Assembly: GCF_000430745.1 (NCBI RefSeq)
Contig: NZ_AUMP01000031.1
Span: 1 to 48,344 of the forward strand
Direction: 5' to 3'
DNA from: Fictibacillus gelatini DSM 15865
GTDB lineage: Bacteria; Bacillota; Bacilli; Bacillales; Fictibacillaceae
Length of the DNA: 48,344 nt
Shown: piece by piece, positions 8,757-17,540 of the stretch
How positions within the stretch are numbered: the first letter of the stretch is position 1
Layout of the letters: the number at the start of each line of letters is the position of its first letter
Notes under the pieces: generated by a model
What the model was told of the DNA's origin: nothing
What the model saw: only the letters and a program-made list of their open reading frames with translations
Databases searched by the model: none
Made by a program: the position numbers and the translations under genes

Positions 8757-8906
8757 AATGAACCCACTTTTACCTTCTGAAACGGCAATGAACCCACTTT
8801 TATGTACCATTCGTAGGACTTAAAAGTGGGTTCATTAAAATTGTAAATTACTAGTTTAATGGTGATTTTTGATTACATTATGAACCCTCTATTATGTCCT
8901 TCTACA
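8757..8906 (-). repeat. Left end of the Tn7-like transposon with TnsB-type binding repeats
   Basis: A 16-base repeat TAAAAGTGGGTTCATT occurs on the minus strand at 8757-8772 and 8787-8802, and on the plus strand at 8821-8836. A degenerate copy ending AGAGGGTTCAT lies at the tip (about 8879-8896). Outer copies share AGGAC or AGAAGG just upstream of the core. The terminus read outward-in is TGTAGAAGGACATAATAG, with the TGT expected at Tn7-type ends, at 8906. Multiple spaced copies near tnsA are typical of a left end. The bases 8907-8911 (AAATG) would be one copy of the 5-bp target duplication; the other copy is outside the window. Confidence 0.8.
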
Positions 8907-8954
8907 AAATGTACCAAATGACATCATTATAGTGATTGCTTCAGCAACTGTCAC
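8907..8954 (-). pseudogene. Holin-like type I toxin gene, cut after 16 codons by the transposon
   Basis: From a GTG at 8954 the minus strand reads MTVAEAITIMMSFGTF and then meets the transposon TGT at 8906. The MTV.EA...M..FG.F opening is that of the short hydrophobic Bacillus holin-like toxins (TxpA/BsrG-type), usually 30-60 residues, made from a type I toxin-antitoxin locus. AAGGGGGATGATGCC precedes the GTG with good spacing. The 3' half, with the rest of the membrane helix and the antisense antitoxin, would lie beyond the far end of the transposon. As read, the toxin would continue only C-R-R-T and stop, so it is dead. Confidence 0.7.
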
Positions 8955-9189
8955 AGGCATCATCCCCCTTTTCTCTTTGGGAGTGAGCCGACCGCCCTTT
9001 AGAGAAAGCCGCATCTATTGCTATCTTTATTATTCCATATACATAGAAAAATTTGATAAAAATTACCCCGGGACCAACGTAGCTGTTACCAGGCGTAAAA
9101 TGAAAACTTTGTGAATGATTCCGATTATTAAAGGATTTAATGACCTTGCTCAAGAAAAGAAATAAAAAATAAGACAACTGGAGGAACTG
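8955..9189. other. Upstream region of the interrupted toxin; no gene
   Basis: On the minus strand this is the presumed 5' leader of the toxin. It contains GGCGGTCGGCTCACTCCC at about 8976-8996, shortly upstream of the ribosome site, a G/C-rich tract unlike the AT-rich surroundings. Bacillus type I toxins often have such structured leaders. Short ORFs on both strands here have no ribosome sites and match nothing I know. On the plus strand the last 30 bases hold the ribosome site of the hydrolase at 9190. Confidence 0.4.
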
Positions 9190-10038
9190 ATGAATCGTTG
9201 GATAAACCATTTATTAAGCACAAATCGCGGGACATTTGAAATATTTGTAAAAGGTGAAGGTGAGCCTCTTTGTGTCACACATCTCTACTCTGAATTTAAT
9301 GAAACAGGCGATTAATTCGCTGAGGCATTTACAAAGACCAATAAAGTGTTTTTAATTAATTTGAGAGAAGTCGGGAACTCGGAAAAAGCTTATGAGTCTT
9401 ACCAACTAAGCATGTTGGAAACCATATTTGATTTAGAAGCCATTCGTGAAACGTTAGGTTATAAGAAATGGGGCTTTGCCGGCCATTCAACCGGTGGTAT
9501 GTTAGGCGTTATCTATGGCATCCATTTTTCAAGCAGCTTGAAGTTTACTGTCATTGTTGGAGCAGCAGCAAGGGATTATTCGACATTTTCAGCGGATTGT
9601 ATTTATAATCCAAAGCATCCTCAATTTAACCGGATGCAGGAATTAATCGAAACGTTAAAGCGCTCCGATTTATCTGCAAAGAAAAGAAATGAGCTTTCAT
9701 CCGAAAGAACAAAATTGTCCTTATATGAGCCGGACAAGTATCATGAGTTATTTAACTTAGGCATTAAGAAGAAAATGTCCGCAGCCCGGTTAAATTACTT
9801 TAATCGGGAGTATCCAATATTTGATGTGACAAAAAAATTAAAGTTGATTTCAACCCCAACATTAATCATGTGCGGAAAATACGATGTGCAATGCCCTGTA
9901 ACTTATTCATTCGAAATGCATGAGCAGATCCCTAATTCAAAGCTGGTCATATTCAATAAGAGCAACCATTATCCTTTCCTTGAAGAGGCTGAAAGGTTCG
10001 AGAAAGAACTTATTCATTTCAGAAATAATATCCTATAA
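9190..10038 (+). pseudogene. Alpha/beta hydrolase with one nonsense codon
   Basis: From the ATG at 9190 (CTGGAGGAACTG before it) the frame would encode a 282-residue alpha/beta hydrolase, but codon 42 (9313-9315) is TAA, in the context TGD*FAEAFTKTNKVFLINL. The rest is open. The nucleophile elbow is GHSTGGM, the acid is probably Asp in GKYDVQCPV, and the base is His in SNHYPFLEEAE. A Tyr codon (TAT or TAC) changed by one base would explain the stop. Re-initiation downstream would lose the first strand and oxyanion region, so the product is unlikely to work. The C-terminal region resembles the hydrolase at 42747 (SKLVxFxxSxHxPFLEEA), so the two are distant paralogs. Confidence 0.85.
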
Positions 10039-10070
10039 CTACAAAAAATATTGTTGCTATTTTTTGTAGT
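10038..10070 (+). terminator. Intrinsic terminator after the hydrolase
   Basis: A perfect 13-bp stem, ACTACAAAAAATA against TATTTTTTGTAGT, with a 7-base loop. It starts at the last base of the stop codon. The T-run is within the 3' arm. Confidence 0.65.
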
Positions 10071-10169
10071 ACTGCCGTTAAAGATGTTTTTCATCCTAAT
10101 GGCTTAAAGGCTCAGTCACAGGGCTGCTTTAGGGCGGGAAACAGGTAGAAATATCTCGTTTGTGGAAGG

Positions 10170-10532
10170 TCACAAATGCTGTAGTCCGATGCGATTTCCT
10201 TCAGAATCTTGAAAGAGCCCCAAATAGCCGGCCTCGCCAGTATACGTTTTCTCCATTATCACCTTTCCACCTGCCTCATTAACCCGTGACAGAATTGTTG
10301 CCAGGTCGGGGCTTCCGTCCAAATACACAGTGACTCCGTCTACTGCTGGTTTGTGATTTGGGCCTTGAACGAGAGCCCCCCCATTAAACTTCTCCTGAAC
10401 AGGGAAAAACGCATAATCACAATCACCCATCGCCATTTTTGGCATTTCAATCTTAAAAATCTGCTCGTAAAACGTTTTGGCTCGTTCCATGTTGCTAACG
10501 GGAATTTCGACCCAAATAAATAAACGCTGCAT
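10170..10532 (-). CDS. VOC-superfamily (glyoxalase/dioxygenase-fold) protein
   Basis: A 120-residue protein starting MQRLFIWVEIPVSNMERAKTF, the usual opening of a single-pair beta-alpha-beta-beta-beta VOC protein. It ends with GYLGLFQDSEGNRIGLQHL, where the final metal-ligand Glu/His region normally sits. The members closest in pattern are small uncharacterised proteins with two VOC modules in a 120-residue chain; the substrate cannot be predicted. The ATG follows AGGAGTTGAAGTATC. It is a single gene, with no partner in operon distance. Confidence 0.85.
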   Translation of the reverse strand: MQRLFIWVEIPVSNMERAKTFYEQIFKIEMPKMAMGDCDYAFFPVQEKFNGGALVQGPNHKPAVDGVTVYLDGSPDLATILSRVNEAGGKVIMEKTYTGEAGYLGLFQDSEGNRIGLQHL

Positions 10533-10688
10533 GATACTTCAACTCCTATTTGTTTTATTTTTGCGATCTCGTTTAACCACCAAGAATCACGTATTCTCAT
10601 TATCATTTATTCTTTAGTATATAAGTATATAACAATTGGACTGCACGCTAACTACCGAAGGATCCCATCAGCTTTAGCCGTGGAGGTG

Positions 10689-11132
10689 TCAAAGCCTTTT
10701 CTCTAAAATGATTTTCGGTTCCCCTTTTTCGTCGGTATATGTTCCAACGATATCGAATCCATGGCGTAAATTTAAAATGAGCATGTTCTTCCATTTGTTT
10801 TTAGTTTGCGTGCGGATCACATCATAACCCTGATCCTTGCACCATTCGTGTTGTTTAAGCATGAGTTTTGATGCAATCCCTTGATTGCGATACTCCGGAT
10901 CAACTCCGCCCAGCCAGCTGTAGAACCTGCCCTTGCGATCCTGATAGCCGATTTTATATCCAACAACACGGTCTTTATGTACTGCAACCAGTATAAGGAA
11001 CTGAGGTCTCCAGGATAACTCTTCCTTGATCGTATCGGATCTTTTCGATGAAAAAATGCTTTCATGTAGTGAACACATGCTGTTATACCAGTACGATTCT
11101 ACTTCTAAATTCGTGAACGCCTCATATTTCAA
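10689..11132 (-). CDS. GNAT-family N-acetyltransferase
   Basis: A 147-residue protein when started at the TTG at 11132, which has AGGAGG eight bases upstream. An ATG ten codons earlier lacks a ribosome site and would place AGGAGG inside the coding region. The acetyl-CoA loop is visible as VDPEYRNQGIASKLMLKQHE (Q/R-x-x-G-x-A). The preceding strand is FYSWLGGV, and the C-terminal part has the usual NLRHGFDIVGTYTD loop. The substrate is unknown. It lies alone between the VOC gene and the broken phosphoesterase, all on the minus strand but with separate ribosome sites and gaps. Confidence 0.85.
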   Translation of the reverse strand: MKYEAFTNLEVESYWYNSMCSLHESIFSSKRSDTIKEELSWRPQFLILVAVHKDRVVGYKIGYQDRKGRFYSWLGGVDPEYRNQGIASKLMLKQHEWCKDQGYDVIRTQTKNKWKNMLILNLRHGFDIVGTYTDEKGEPKIILEKRL

Positions 11133-11207
11133 GTTAATCCCCTCCTGGATGAGTGTTGCCACAATGAAATCTCTGAAGGAGAAGTCATAAAATATCTTTC
11201 CCTTTAT

Positions 11208-12326
11208 CTATTTTGCAAATTTAGTTTGTATTAACAAGTATGCCTTTTCGTATCCAGCCGACTTCCCCGTCTTTTTTATTAAGTCATATCCGGAACAGCT
11301 ATCATCGATGATGGAAACGAGTTCTCCTTTCTTTACGGATAATAGCGCACAGGATAAATCACTTTTCACAGTTAAAAGCCCTGGTTGATTTTGTTGTTTA
11401 AGATATTCATTTTTTACATGCAGCAGCTTGTTTGTTTCTTGCTGTTTGCATAAAGAAAAGTGTTCGCCTTTTTTAACCGGAACAACATCATAAAATGGAT
11501 ATGCAATCGAACCAAACATTTCAAGTTCTGCATGGTATTCTTCTGACACGTTAGCATTCGGCAAATGATCCACGTATGTATACGAAAATCTATCTTCGGA
11601 AGGCGACCTGTCAATGATAAACGCATTTAATTGTCCGGTTGGTTTAATGACGTTTCCTCCATCAATGGCAATTATTTTTTTCTCACGGTCAATGATCGGA
11701 TTATGAGAGGGGACATGTGAACTATAATTGACAACCGACCAATGCCCGACGATGGCAAACTTGTCTGCGTGATGTGACTTTTCCAGAAAAGATGGCATTG
11801 TTAAGGCAGTCGCCCGATCTGTATCTCTCCAATTCTCAATCTCTTCTAAACCCGCATGGACAAAAATATAGTCTTCTGTTTCGATCGCAGTTGGCAAATC
11901 CGACAGCCATTTCATTTCTTCTGAAAAATGATGGATTAAACGTTTTTTTGTATCTTTGACGTTCGTTTCATAGTTAACATAATACCCCAATTCCTTCAGC
12001 CATTCGTTGAGTAAAGAACGCTTTCTCGTACGTAAGTAGTTATTTAACTTTGGATTTTCATTCAATAGGTCTTCTACTAACGTATCGCAATTCCCTTCTA
12101 TGACGTAAACGTTTGGATGATTAGCCGAAAGTTCCATTAAGTACCTTACGACGCCATTGCTGTTGCTGCCTTTTTCACAAAGGTCGCCATTGATGATTAA
12201 GTAATCCTACGCTTCAACATTCACCTTTTCTAGCAACCTTTTAAAAAGCTCTAATTCTCCGTGAATATCGGAGATTACAATAACTCTTGCATTCGCCGGG
12301 AGTGATAATTGTTTAATTTTGTTCAA
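11208..12326 (-). pseudogene. Calcineurin-like metallophosphoesterase with one nonsense codon
   Basis: From a TTG at 12326 (AAAGGAGCATTACC upstream) the frame reads 39 codons, ending LLEKVNVEA, then TAG at 12207-12209, then DYLIINGDLCEKGSNSNG. The metal motifs of the family flank the stop: SDIHGE before it, NGDLCEKG and EGNCD after it, then HAGLEE and VGHWS. The full protein would be about 372 residues, with a C-terminal extension of about 100 residues (from YDVVPVKK) not seen in short PrpE-type enzymes. The best in-frame restart is the ATG at 12137, which loses the first two metal motifs. The gene is therefore probably dead unless the stop is suppressed. Confidence 0.85.
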
Positions 12327-12425
12327 AGGTAATGCTCCTTTACTTGTTACCCACTTTATTTCGTTTACCAGTATACTTCGACAAACTTCATGTTTGCTCC
12401 TTTTTGTTCAGAAAAATATTCAAAA

Positions 12426-12468
12426 ATAGCCAGTCATATCATTCCTATTGAAATGATAGACTGGCTAT
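12426..12468 (-). terminator. Intrinsic terminator of the cysJI operon
   Basis: The stem ATAGCCAGTC...ATCATT pairs with AATGAT...GACTGGCTAT with one bulge and a short loop, and the minus strand continues into TTTTTGAATATTTTTC. Confidence 0.8.
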
Positions 12469-12483
12469 CTTTATAGCAATCAA

Positions 12484-14202
12484 TCAGTCATGAAAGTTCG
12501 TGCCATCTGTTGTGGCTTTAACGATCCCGGCGCGGATGACAAAGTCGCCGAAATGCTCACCTTTTTCTCGTTCTTTGGCGTAGCGGGAAAGAAGCATCCG
12601 CAATTCTTTTAAAATTTCCTCTTCCCCGATGTTTTCACGGTACATTTTACTCAGGCGGCTGCCGTCAAATGCCGCGCCAAGGTACATATTGTATTTTCCC
12701 GGCGCTTTGCCGATAAAACCAATTTCAGCGAGTGCATGGCGCGCACAACCGTTCGGGCACCCCGTCATGCGGATCGTAATTTCTTCGTTCTGCAAGCCGT
12801 TCTCTTCAACGATTTTCTCAATTTTATCGATAAGACTTGGCAAGTAGCGTTCAGCCTCCGCCATTGCGAGACCACATGTAGGAAGAGCGACACAGGCGAT
12901 CGAACTGCGGCGAAGCGCAGTATATTGTTTCCCGTCTGTCAACCCGTATTGGTCGATAAGCTCCTCGATCTTTTTCTTCTTCTGGCTGGAAACATTGGCA
13001 ATCATTAAATTCTGGTTTGCCGTCAGGCGGAAATCTCCGGTATGGATTTTAGCGATTTCACGCAAGCCCGACATCAGCTTGTAATCATCAAAGTCCGTAA
13101 CGCGGCCTCCTTCGACAAACAGGGTGAAATGCCATTTCCCTTGAATACCTTTCACCCATCCATAACGGTCACCGTTATGCTCGAAATGATACGGCTTTGC
13201 TTCATCAAGTCGCCAGCCAAGGCGGTTTTCCAGCTCAGCCTTGACGACCTCAAGCCCTAGCCGGTCAACAGTGTACTTGAACCGTGCATTTTTGCGGACG
13301 GAGCGGTTTCCGTAATCTCGCTGAATCGTGATCGTTTTTTCCGCGACTTCGTAAAGTTTGTCTGGCGTACAGAAGCCGATAATTTTAGCGAGCTGCGGGT
13401 ATGTTGCTTTGTCACCGTGCGTCATCCCCATGCCGCCGCCGATAGCGACATTAAAACCGAGAAGCTTCCCATCTTCCACAATCGCAATAAACCCGAGGTC
13501 TTGAGAAAAAACATCGATATCATTGGATGGAGGAACAGCAATGCCGATTTTAAACTTCCTTGGCAAATAAAGCGGACCATACATTGGTTCAACTTCTTCT
13601 ACTTCCGGTGTGCCTGCCACTTTTTCTTCATCAAGCCAAATTTCATGATAAGCTCTTGTACGCGGCAATAAATCATTGCTTAATTTTTTTGCCCATTCAT
13701 AAACTTCGGCATGAATTTCCGATTGATATGGATTCGAGGTACACATGACGTTACGGTTTACATCGCCGCATGCCGCAATCGTATCTAAAAGAGCTGCATG
13801 GATTTCCTGGATCGTTTTTTTCATATTCCATTTTAAAATCCCATGCATTTGGAACGTTTCTCTTGTCGTCAATTTCAAGGTTCCATTGCCGTATTTTTGC
13901 GCCAATTCATCCATGACGAGCCATTGATCTGGAGTCGCTACACCGCCTGGCAAGCGGACACGCAGCATAAACTGATAGGCAGGTTCAAGCTTTTGCTTTT
14001 GCCGTTCATTCCTTAGGTCCCGGTCATCTTGCAAGTAACTGCCGTGAAATTTCATAAGGCGGTTGTCATCATCAGGAATGCCGCTACTAATTCGATCAAG
14101 CATCGATTCCTTCAATGAACCGCGCAAATAATTGCTTTCTTCTTTAATCCGCTCAACATCGCTTGGTGGGCCTTCTGGTGCTTTTAAACTATTATTGACC
14201 AT
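12484..14202 (-). CDS. cysI: Assimilatory sulfite reductase, hemoprotein (beta) subunit
   Basis: CysI carries siroheme and a [4Fe-4S] cluster and reduces sulfite to sulfide in cysteine synthesis, using electrons from CysJ. At 572 residues it has the family length. The cluster cysteines are in the two pairs [14 protein letters not shown] and [16 protein letters not shown], the siroheme-binding signature. The N-terminal ferredoxin-like half contains [15 protein letters not shown] and NVMCTSNP. The ATG at 14202 ([11 protein letters not shown]) has GAAGGAGTTTTCGAC upstream; the longer frame to 14295 overlaps cysJ and is a shadow. It lies 25 bases after cysJ in the same operon, so the two subunits are made together. 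Confidence 0.97.
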   Translation of the reverse strand: MVNNSLKAPEGPPSDVERIKEESNYLRGSLKESMLDRISSGIPDDDNRLMKFHGSYLQDDRDLRNERQKQKLEPAYQFMLRVRLPGGVATPDQWLVMDELAQKYGNGTLKLTTRETFQMHGILKWNMKKTIQEIHAALLDTIAACGDVNRNVMCTSNPYQSEIHAEVYEWAKKLSNDLLPRTRAYHEIWLDEEKVAGTPEVEEVEPMYGPLYLPRKFKIGIAVPPSNDIDVFSQDLGFIAIVEDGKLLGFNVAIGGGMGMTHGDKATYPQLAKIIGFCTPDKLYEVAEKTITIQRDYGNRSVRKNARFKYTVDRLGLEVVKAELENRLGWRLDEAKPYHFEHNGDRYGWVKGIQGKWHFTLFVEGGRVTDFDDYKLMSGLREIAKIHTGDFRLTANQNLMIANVSSQKKKKIEELIDQYGLTDGKQYTALRRSSIACVALPTCGLAMAEAERYLPSLIDKIEKIVEENGLQNEEITIRMTGCPNGCARHALAEIGFIGKAPGKYNMYLGAAFDGSRLSKMYRENIGEEEILKELRMLLSRYAKEREKGEHFGDFVIRAGIVKATTDGTNFHD

Positions 14203-14227
14203 GTCGAAAACTCCTTCTATTCCATAA

Positions 14228-16045
14228 TCAGTATACATCCCGCTGGTAGCGTCTTTTCTGTTGCATATCGGCAAGGTAGGCTTCTGCTTTTTCACGGCTC
14301 ATGCCGCCTTCTTTTTCGATAATCGAAAGCAGCGTGTGATGGACGTCATGAGCCATATTTTTCTCATCTCCGCAAATGTAAACTGCCGCCCCTTCCTCGA
14401 GCCATTCAAACAGTTCTTTGCTATGTTCAAGCATACGGTGTTGCACGTAGACTTTTTCCTCCGTATCCCGGGAAAACGCAACATCCATTTTCGTTAACAC
14501 GCCGTCTTTCAGCCATTTTTGCCATTCGGTCTGATAAAGGAAATCCGTTACGAAATGCTGATCTCCGAAAAACAGCCACGATTTTCCTTCGGCACCTATT
14601 TCTTCGCGCTCTTGCATAAAGGAACGGAACGGTGCGATGCCTGTGCCCGGTCCAACCATAATGATCGGCGTATCCGGATTTTCCGGCAGCTTAAAGTTTT
14701 CGTTATGCTGAATGAAAATAGGCAGAGTGTCGCCCGGCTCAAGGCGTTCAGCGCAAAAGCTGGAGCAAACCCCTTTACGTTCACGTCCGTGTGCATTATA
14801 CCGGACAGTGCCAATCGTCAAATGCACTTCGCCCGGATTTGCAGTCAGGCTGCTTGCGATCGAATATAGTCGTGGTGGAATTTTACGGAGTACGGAAACA
14901 AACTCTTGTGCTGATCCCCCCCATAAACCAAAATCACGGACTAAATCAAGCAAATCGCGTCCTTCTATATATGCTTTTAATCGTTCTTCATTGCCTGGAG
15001 ATAAAAGTTCCCATAAATCTTTATTCTCCGATAGCTTAGCCACCTTCTCAAGAAGCGATTTTGATAGATTCGTAATTTCATAATGGGAAGTAAGAGCTAC
15101 TTTAAGAGATCGGATGTCTCCCTGTTTATTAATGGTTACACTTTCTTCAGCATCCCATTTCAGCTCTTCAAGAAGCTGGTCTACAAGTGAAGGATCGTTT
15201 TCTGGATAGATGCCAAGACAGTCGCCCGGTTGATAGGATAAACCAGACCCTTCAAGGGAAATCTCAAGGTGGCGTGTTTCCTTATTCGAACCGCGGCCGT
15301 TTAAATTTATATTTTCAAGCACTTCTGCTTGAAAAGGATTCGATCTTGAATACGTTGATTCTGCTGTTTGCTGTGTTGTTAATGGCCTGTTTGAGGCATT
15401 GGTATCCCCCGTTTTACTTAACCTGCCAAGCACTCCGTCCAACCATTCACCTGCCGGCTCATCAAAATCAACGTCACAGTCAACCCGCGGATAAAGTTGT
15501 GTTCCCCCGAGCTCTTTCAGCCGCTGATCAAATTCTTTTCCTGTTTGACAAAAATGCTCATATGAGCTGTCACCTAATGCCAGTACAGAATAGTTTAGAT
15601 CGGAAAGTTTCGGGGCACGTCTGCCATGAAGGAATTCATGAAACGAGAGCGCGTTATCAGGTGGATCGCCTTCTCCGTGTGTGCTCACAACTATTAGAAG
15701 GTTTCGGATTTTCTTTAAGTTGTTCGGCTTGAAATCGCTCATTGCCGAGACCGTTACTTGAAACCCTTTTTCCTCGAGCGTTTTGCCAGCTTTTTTCGCA
15801 AGTCCCTGTGCGTTTCCAGTTTGTGAACCGAAAAGGATGGTAACTTCCTTTGAAATCGGCGTCTCATGGTTTCTGGCGGGAAATGCTCTTACGTTATCGT
15901 CTAAAGTTGCTACCGAAGAAGAATGGAATGCTGTAAGATATCCGCTCAACCAGACTTTTTGAGACCCGGTCAAAGTTGGCAGAAGACGGTTAAGGAGCTC
16001 CACCTGCTCCTCATTAAATGGACTGTTGATTACCTGAAGTTGCAA
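14228..16045 (-). CDS. cysJ: Assimilatory sulfite reductase, NADPH flavoprotein (alpha) subunit
   Basis: CysJ moves electrons from NADPH through FAD and FMN to CysI. The 605-residue chain has a flavodoxin domain ([16 protein letters not shown] near residue 70, then [11 protein letters not shown]), an FAD domain (RLYSIASS, and [12 protein letters not shown]), and an NADPH domain ([29 protein letters not shown]). It ends in YQRDVY, the usual CysJ C-terminus. I chose the TTG at 16045 because GAGGTGGGTATCG precedes it and the opening [10 protein letters not shown] matches Bacillus CysJ (605 residues). First gene of the operon, behind a sigma-A promoter with an operator-like site at 16149-16182. 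Confidence 0.97.
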   Translation of the reverse strand: MQLQVINSPFNEEQVELLNRLLPTLTGSQKVWLSGYLTAFHSSSVATLDDNVRAFPARNHETPISKEVTILFGSQTGNAQGLAKKAGKTLEEKGFQVTVSAMSDFKPNNLKKIRNLLIVVSTHGEGDPPDNALSFHEFLHGRRAPKLSDLNYSVLALGDSSYEHFCQTGKEFDQRLKELGGTQLYPRVDCDVDFDEPAGEWLDGVLGRLSKTGDTNASNRPLTTQQTAESTYSRSNPFQAEVLENINLNGRGSNKETRHLEISLEGSGLSYQPGDCLGIYPENDPSLVDQLLEELKWDAEESVTINKQGDIRSLKVALTSHYEITNLSKSLLEKVAKLSENKDLWELLSPGNEERLKAYIEGRDLLDLVRDFGLWGGSAQEFVSVLRKIPPRLYSIASSLTANPGEVHLTIGTVRYNAHGRERKGVCSSFCAERLEPGDTLPIFIQHNENFKLPENPDTPIIMVGPGTGIAPFRSFMQEREEIGAEGKSWLFFGDQHFVTDFLYQTEWQKWLKDGVLTKMDVAFSRDTEEKVYVQHRMLEHSKELFEWLEEGAAVYICGDEKNMAHDVHHTLLSIIEKEGGMSREKAEAYLADMQQKRRYQRDVY

Positions 16046-16148
16046 CGATACCCACCTCACAAAAAAATATAAACTCATCATTCACTTATATTTAAATGAC
16101 TTGTTTTAGCAATTCGTACAATTCGCTTTTTATTAAAAATTAATTTTT

Positions 16149-16182
16149 ATCATATCTATATTATTCCTATAAGTCAAGTTGG
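16149..16182 (-). promoter_or_regulatory. cysJI promoter with a candidate CymR-type operator
   Basis: Minus-strand -35 TTGACT (16172-16177) and -10 TATGAT (16149-16154) are 17 bases apart. Over the -35 the plus strand reads TTCCTATAAGTCAAGTTGG (16164-16182), which matches 16 of 19 positions of the tcyP promoter site at 42553-42571. A repressor bound here would block RNA polymerase. CymR is the known repressor of tcyP in Bacillus; its role here is inference. Confidence 0.7.
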
Positions 16183-16309
16183 TTTTTAAGTTAAAACCAT
16201 TTTTATTAAAAAATCGGGCCGAAACAAAAGAGAAATTCATCGATCACTTCCAACTATGGTTTCACCAGCATAAATATGGACATATTGATAAGGACTCTTT
16301 TGGAAATAG

Positions 16310-16891
16310 GTGATGGCATTGAAACAAAAAATAATCATTATTTTTAGTGAAATACTTATCGTATTTTTCGCTGTATTATTTATCGTTTACTTTATGAAGG
16401 ACGATTCTTCCCGCTGGCAAGTGGCACTTGGAGGAATCGGTGTAAGCGCAGTGCCTCTATTTTTATTGTTTTTAAAAAACAATCCTTTTAATATTCCGTC
16501 ATTGCTTGGTTACTATGTGTTAATTTTTTGTACGACCTATTTAGGATCCATCGAAAGTTTTTATTTGAAATACAAATGGTGGGATTCTTCTTTGCATTTT
16601 TATAAAGGCATTCTCGTAAGCTATATTGGAATCACTTTGTATCAAGTATTGATTCCTCAGCCAGTCCGAAAAGGCATCTCGCGTTGGATTTTCTTTCTTT
16701 TTCTCCTTTCGCTTGCGGTCACTGCGACTGTTTTATGGGAAATTTATGAGTTTGCAGGAGATCAATTTTTTACACATACGATGCAAAGAGGCGGTAATAA
16801 GGATACAATGTATGATCTGATTTGCGGCCTGACCGGCGGCTTTCTTCTTTCTCTTTACTTTAGCTTAAAGACCCAAAAAATCCGAGGATAA
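16310..16891 (+). CDS. DUF2238-like integral membrane protein, copy 1
   Basis: A 193-residue protein with about six predicted membrane segments. Conserved points are WWDSSLHFYKG in the middle and ATVLWEIYEFAGDQFF followed by RGGNKDTMYDLICGLTGG near the end. The W-D-x-x-H and E-x-x-E-F ... N-x-D-T-x-x-D pattern is that of the YjdF/DUF2238 family, of unknown role. The start is uncertain: GTG 16310, ATG 16313 or TTG 16319 are all possible, with AGGTG as the only nearby ribosome site. It is followed 11 bases later by a second copy; the two form an operon ending at 17485-17530. Confidence 0.75.
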   Translation: MMALKQKIIIIFSEILIVFFAVLFIVYFMKDDSSRWQVALGGIGVSAVPLFLLFLKNNPFNIPSLLGYYVLIFCTTYLGSIESFYLKYKWWDSSLHFYKGILVSYIGITLYQVLIPQPVRKGISRWIFFLFLLSLAVTATVLWEIYEFAGDQFFTHTMQRGGNKDTMYDLICGLTGGFLLSLYFSLKTQKIRG

Positions 16892-16902
16892 GGGGTGATA
16901 CG

Positions 16903-17478
16903 ATGAATCGCAAGCTTGTCATTATACTTAGTTCAATTTACGTGCTATTTATGGTGATTTTATCCATTTATTATTATGCAAATGGTGAATCGTTTAAATC
17001 ACTCGTTGCGATTGGCGGTATTGTATGCGGTGCAGTTCCTTTATTATTGGCCCTTTTCACAAAGCTTCAATTTAATTTGCCAATCGTCATTTCATACTTG
17101 ATATTTTTATTTGGATCGCAATATTTAGGATCTATCGTCGGATTGTATGGCCTTGGCTGGTGGGATACGTTTATGCACGTCATAAGCGGAATTATTCTCG
17201 CTTTTACTGCAGTGGCACTCTATGAAAGACTTGTGCATAGAGATGCGGGGCAAGCGATATCCCCATGGTTTGTCTTTTTGTTTACACTCTCTTTTGCATT
17301 GCTTGGCGGTGTTTTATGGGAGATATACGAATTTAGCTCGGATCAATTGTTCGGCATGACACTTCAGGGCGGCGGCAATAAAGATACGATGACGGATTTG
17401 ATTGCCGATCTTGTCGGCGGGCTCATTATTGCCATATGGTCTGGAATAAGGACAAAAGTGAAAGTAAATCATCAATAA
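16903..17478 (+). CDS. DUF2238-like integral membrane protein, copy 2
   Basis: A 191-residue paralog of the preceding gene, aligning along its whole length. The segments are in the same places, WWDTFMHVISG replaces WWDSSLHFYKG, and the end has GVLWEIYEFSSDQLF and QGGGNKDTMTDLIADLVGG. The acidic residues and histidine are shared between the copies, which suggests they matter for function. The ATG follows AAGGGGTGATACG. A tandem duplication followed by drift explains the pair; they could form a hetero-oligomer. Function unknown. Confidence 0.8.
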   Translation: MNRKLVIILSSIYVLFMVILSIYYYANGESFKSLVAIGGIVCGAVPLLLALFTKLQFNLPIVISYLIFLFGSQYLGSIVGLYGLGWWDTFMHVISGIILAFTAVALYERLVHRDAGQAISPWFVFLFTLSFALLGGVLWEIYEFSSDQLFGMTLQGGGNKDTMTDLIADLVGGLIIAIWSGIRTKVKVNHQ

Positions 17479-17484
17479 CTAAAT

Positions 17485-17530
17485 GGGGCTGTCCAGAAAG
17501 TCATAAAACATGACTTTTTGTGACAGCCCC
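17485..17530 (+). terminator. Intrinsic terminator-like hairpin
   Basis: GGGGCTGTC and an inner AAGTCAT pair with ATGACTT and GACAGCCCC around a 4-5 base loop. It lies just after the second DUF2238 gene. The T-run is inside the 3' arm, so efficiency is uncertain. Confidence 0.65.
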
Positions 17531-17540
17531 TTGCCATCCA

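Larger units (their letters stand above)
3413..8906 (-). mobile_element. Tn7-like transposon, core module and left end (cargo and right end extend leftward)
   Basis: tnsA, tnsB, tnsC and tniQ lie in the standard order in one operon, with TnsB-site repeats and a TGT terminus beyond tnsA at 8906. In this family cargo lies after tniQ and before the right end. I see no right end down to position 1, so the HNH, recombinase and exported-protein genes are probably cargo and the element continues past the window. No CRISPR array, cas gene or second tniQ is visible. Three of the four transposition genes carry frame breaks as read. Confidence 0.85.

Noticed and set aside
1-8906. CRISPR-associated Tn7-like transposon
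   Set aside because: No spacer-repeat array, cas12k, cascade gene or second tniQ is visible in this half of the element.
8932-9210. Open frames on both strands beside the transposon end
   Set aside because: No ribosome sites and no recognisable protein. The region is better explained as the leader of the interrupted toxin.
12484-14295. Extended cysI frame starting at 14295
   Set aside because: It overlaps the end of cysJ, and the ATG at 14202 has the ribosome site and family start.
16045-16310. S-box or T-box riboswitch upstream of cysJ
   Set aside because: The leader between the promoter and the start is only about 95 bases, with no terminator or conserved aptamer parts.
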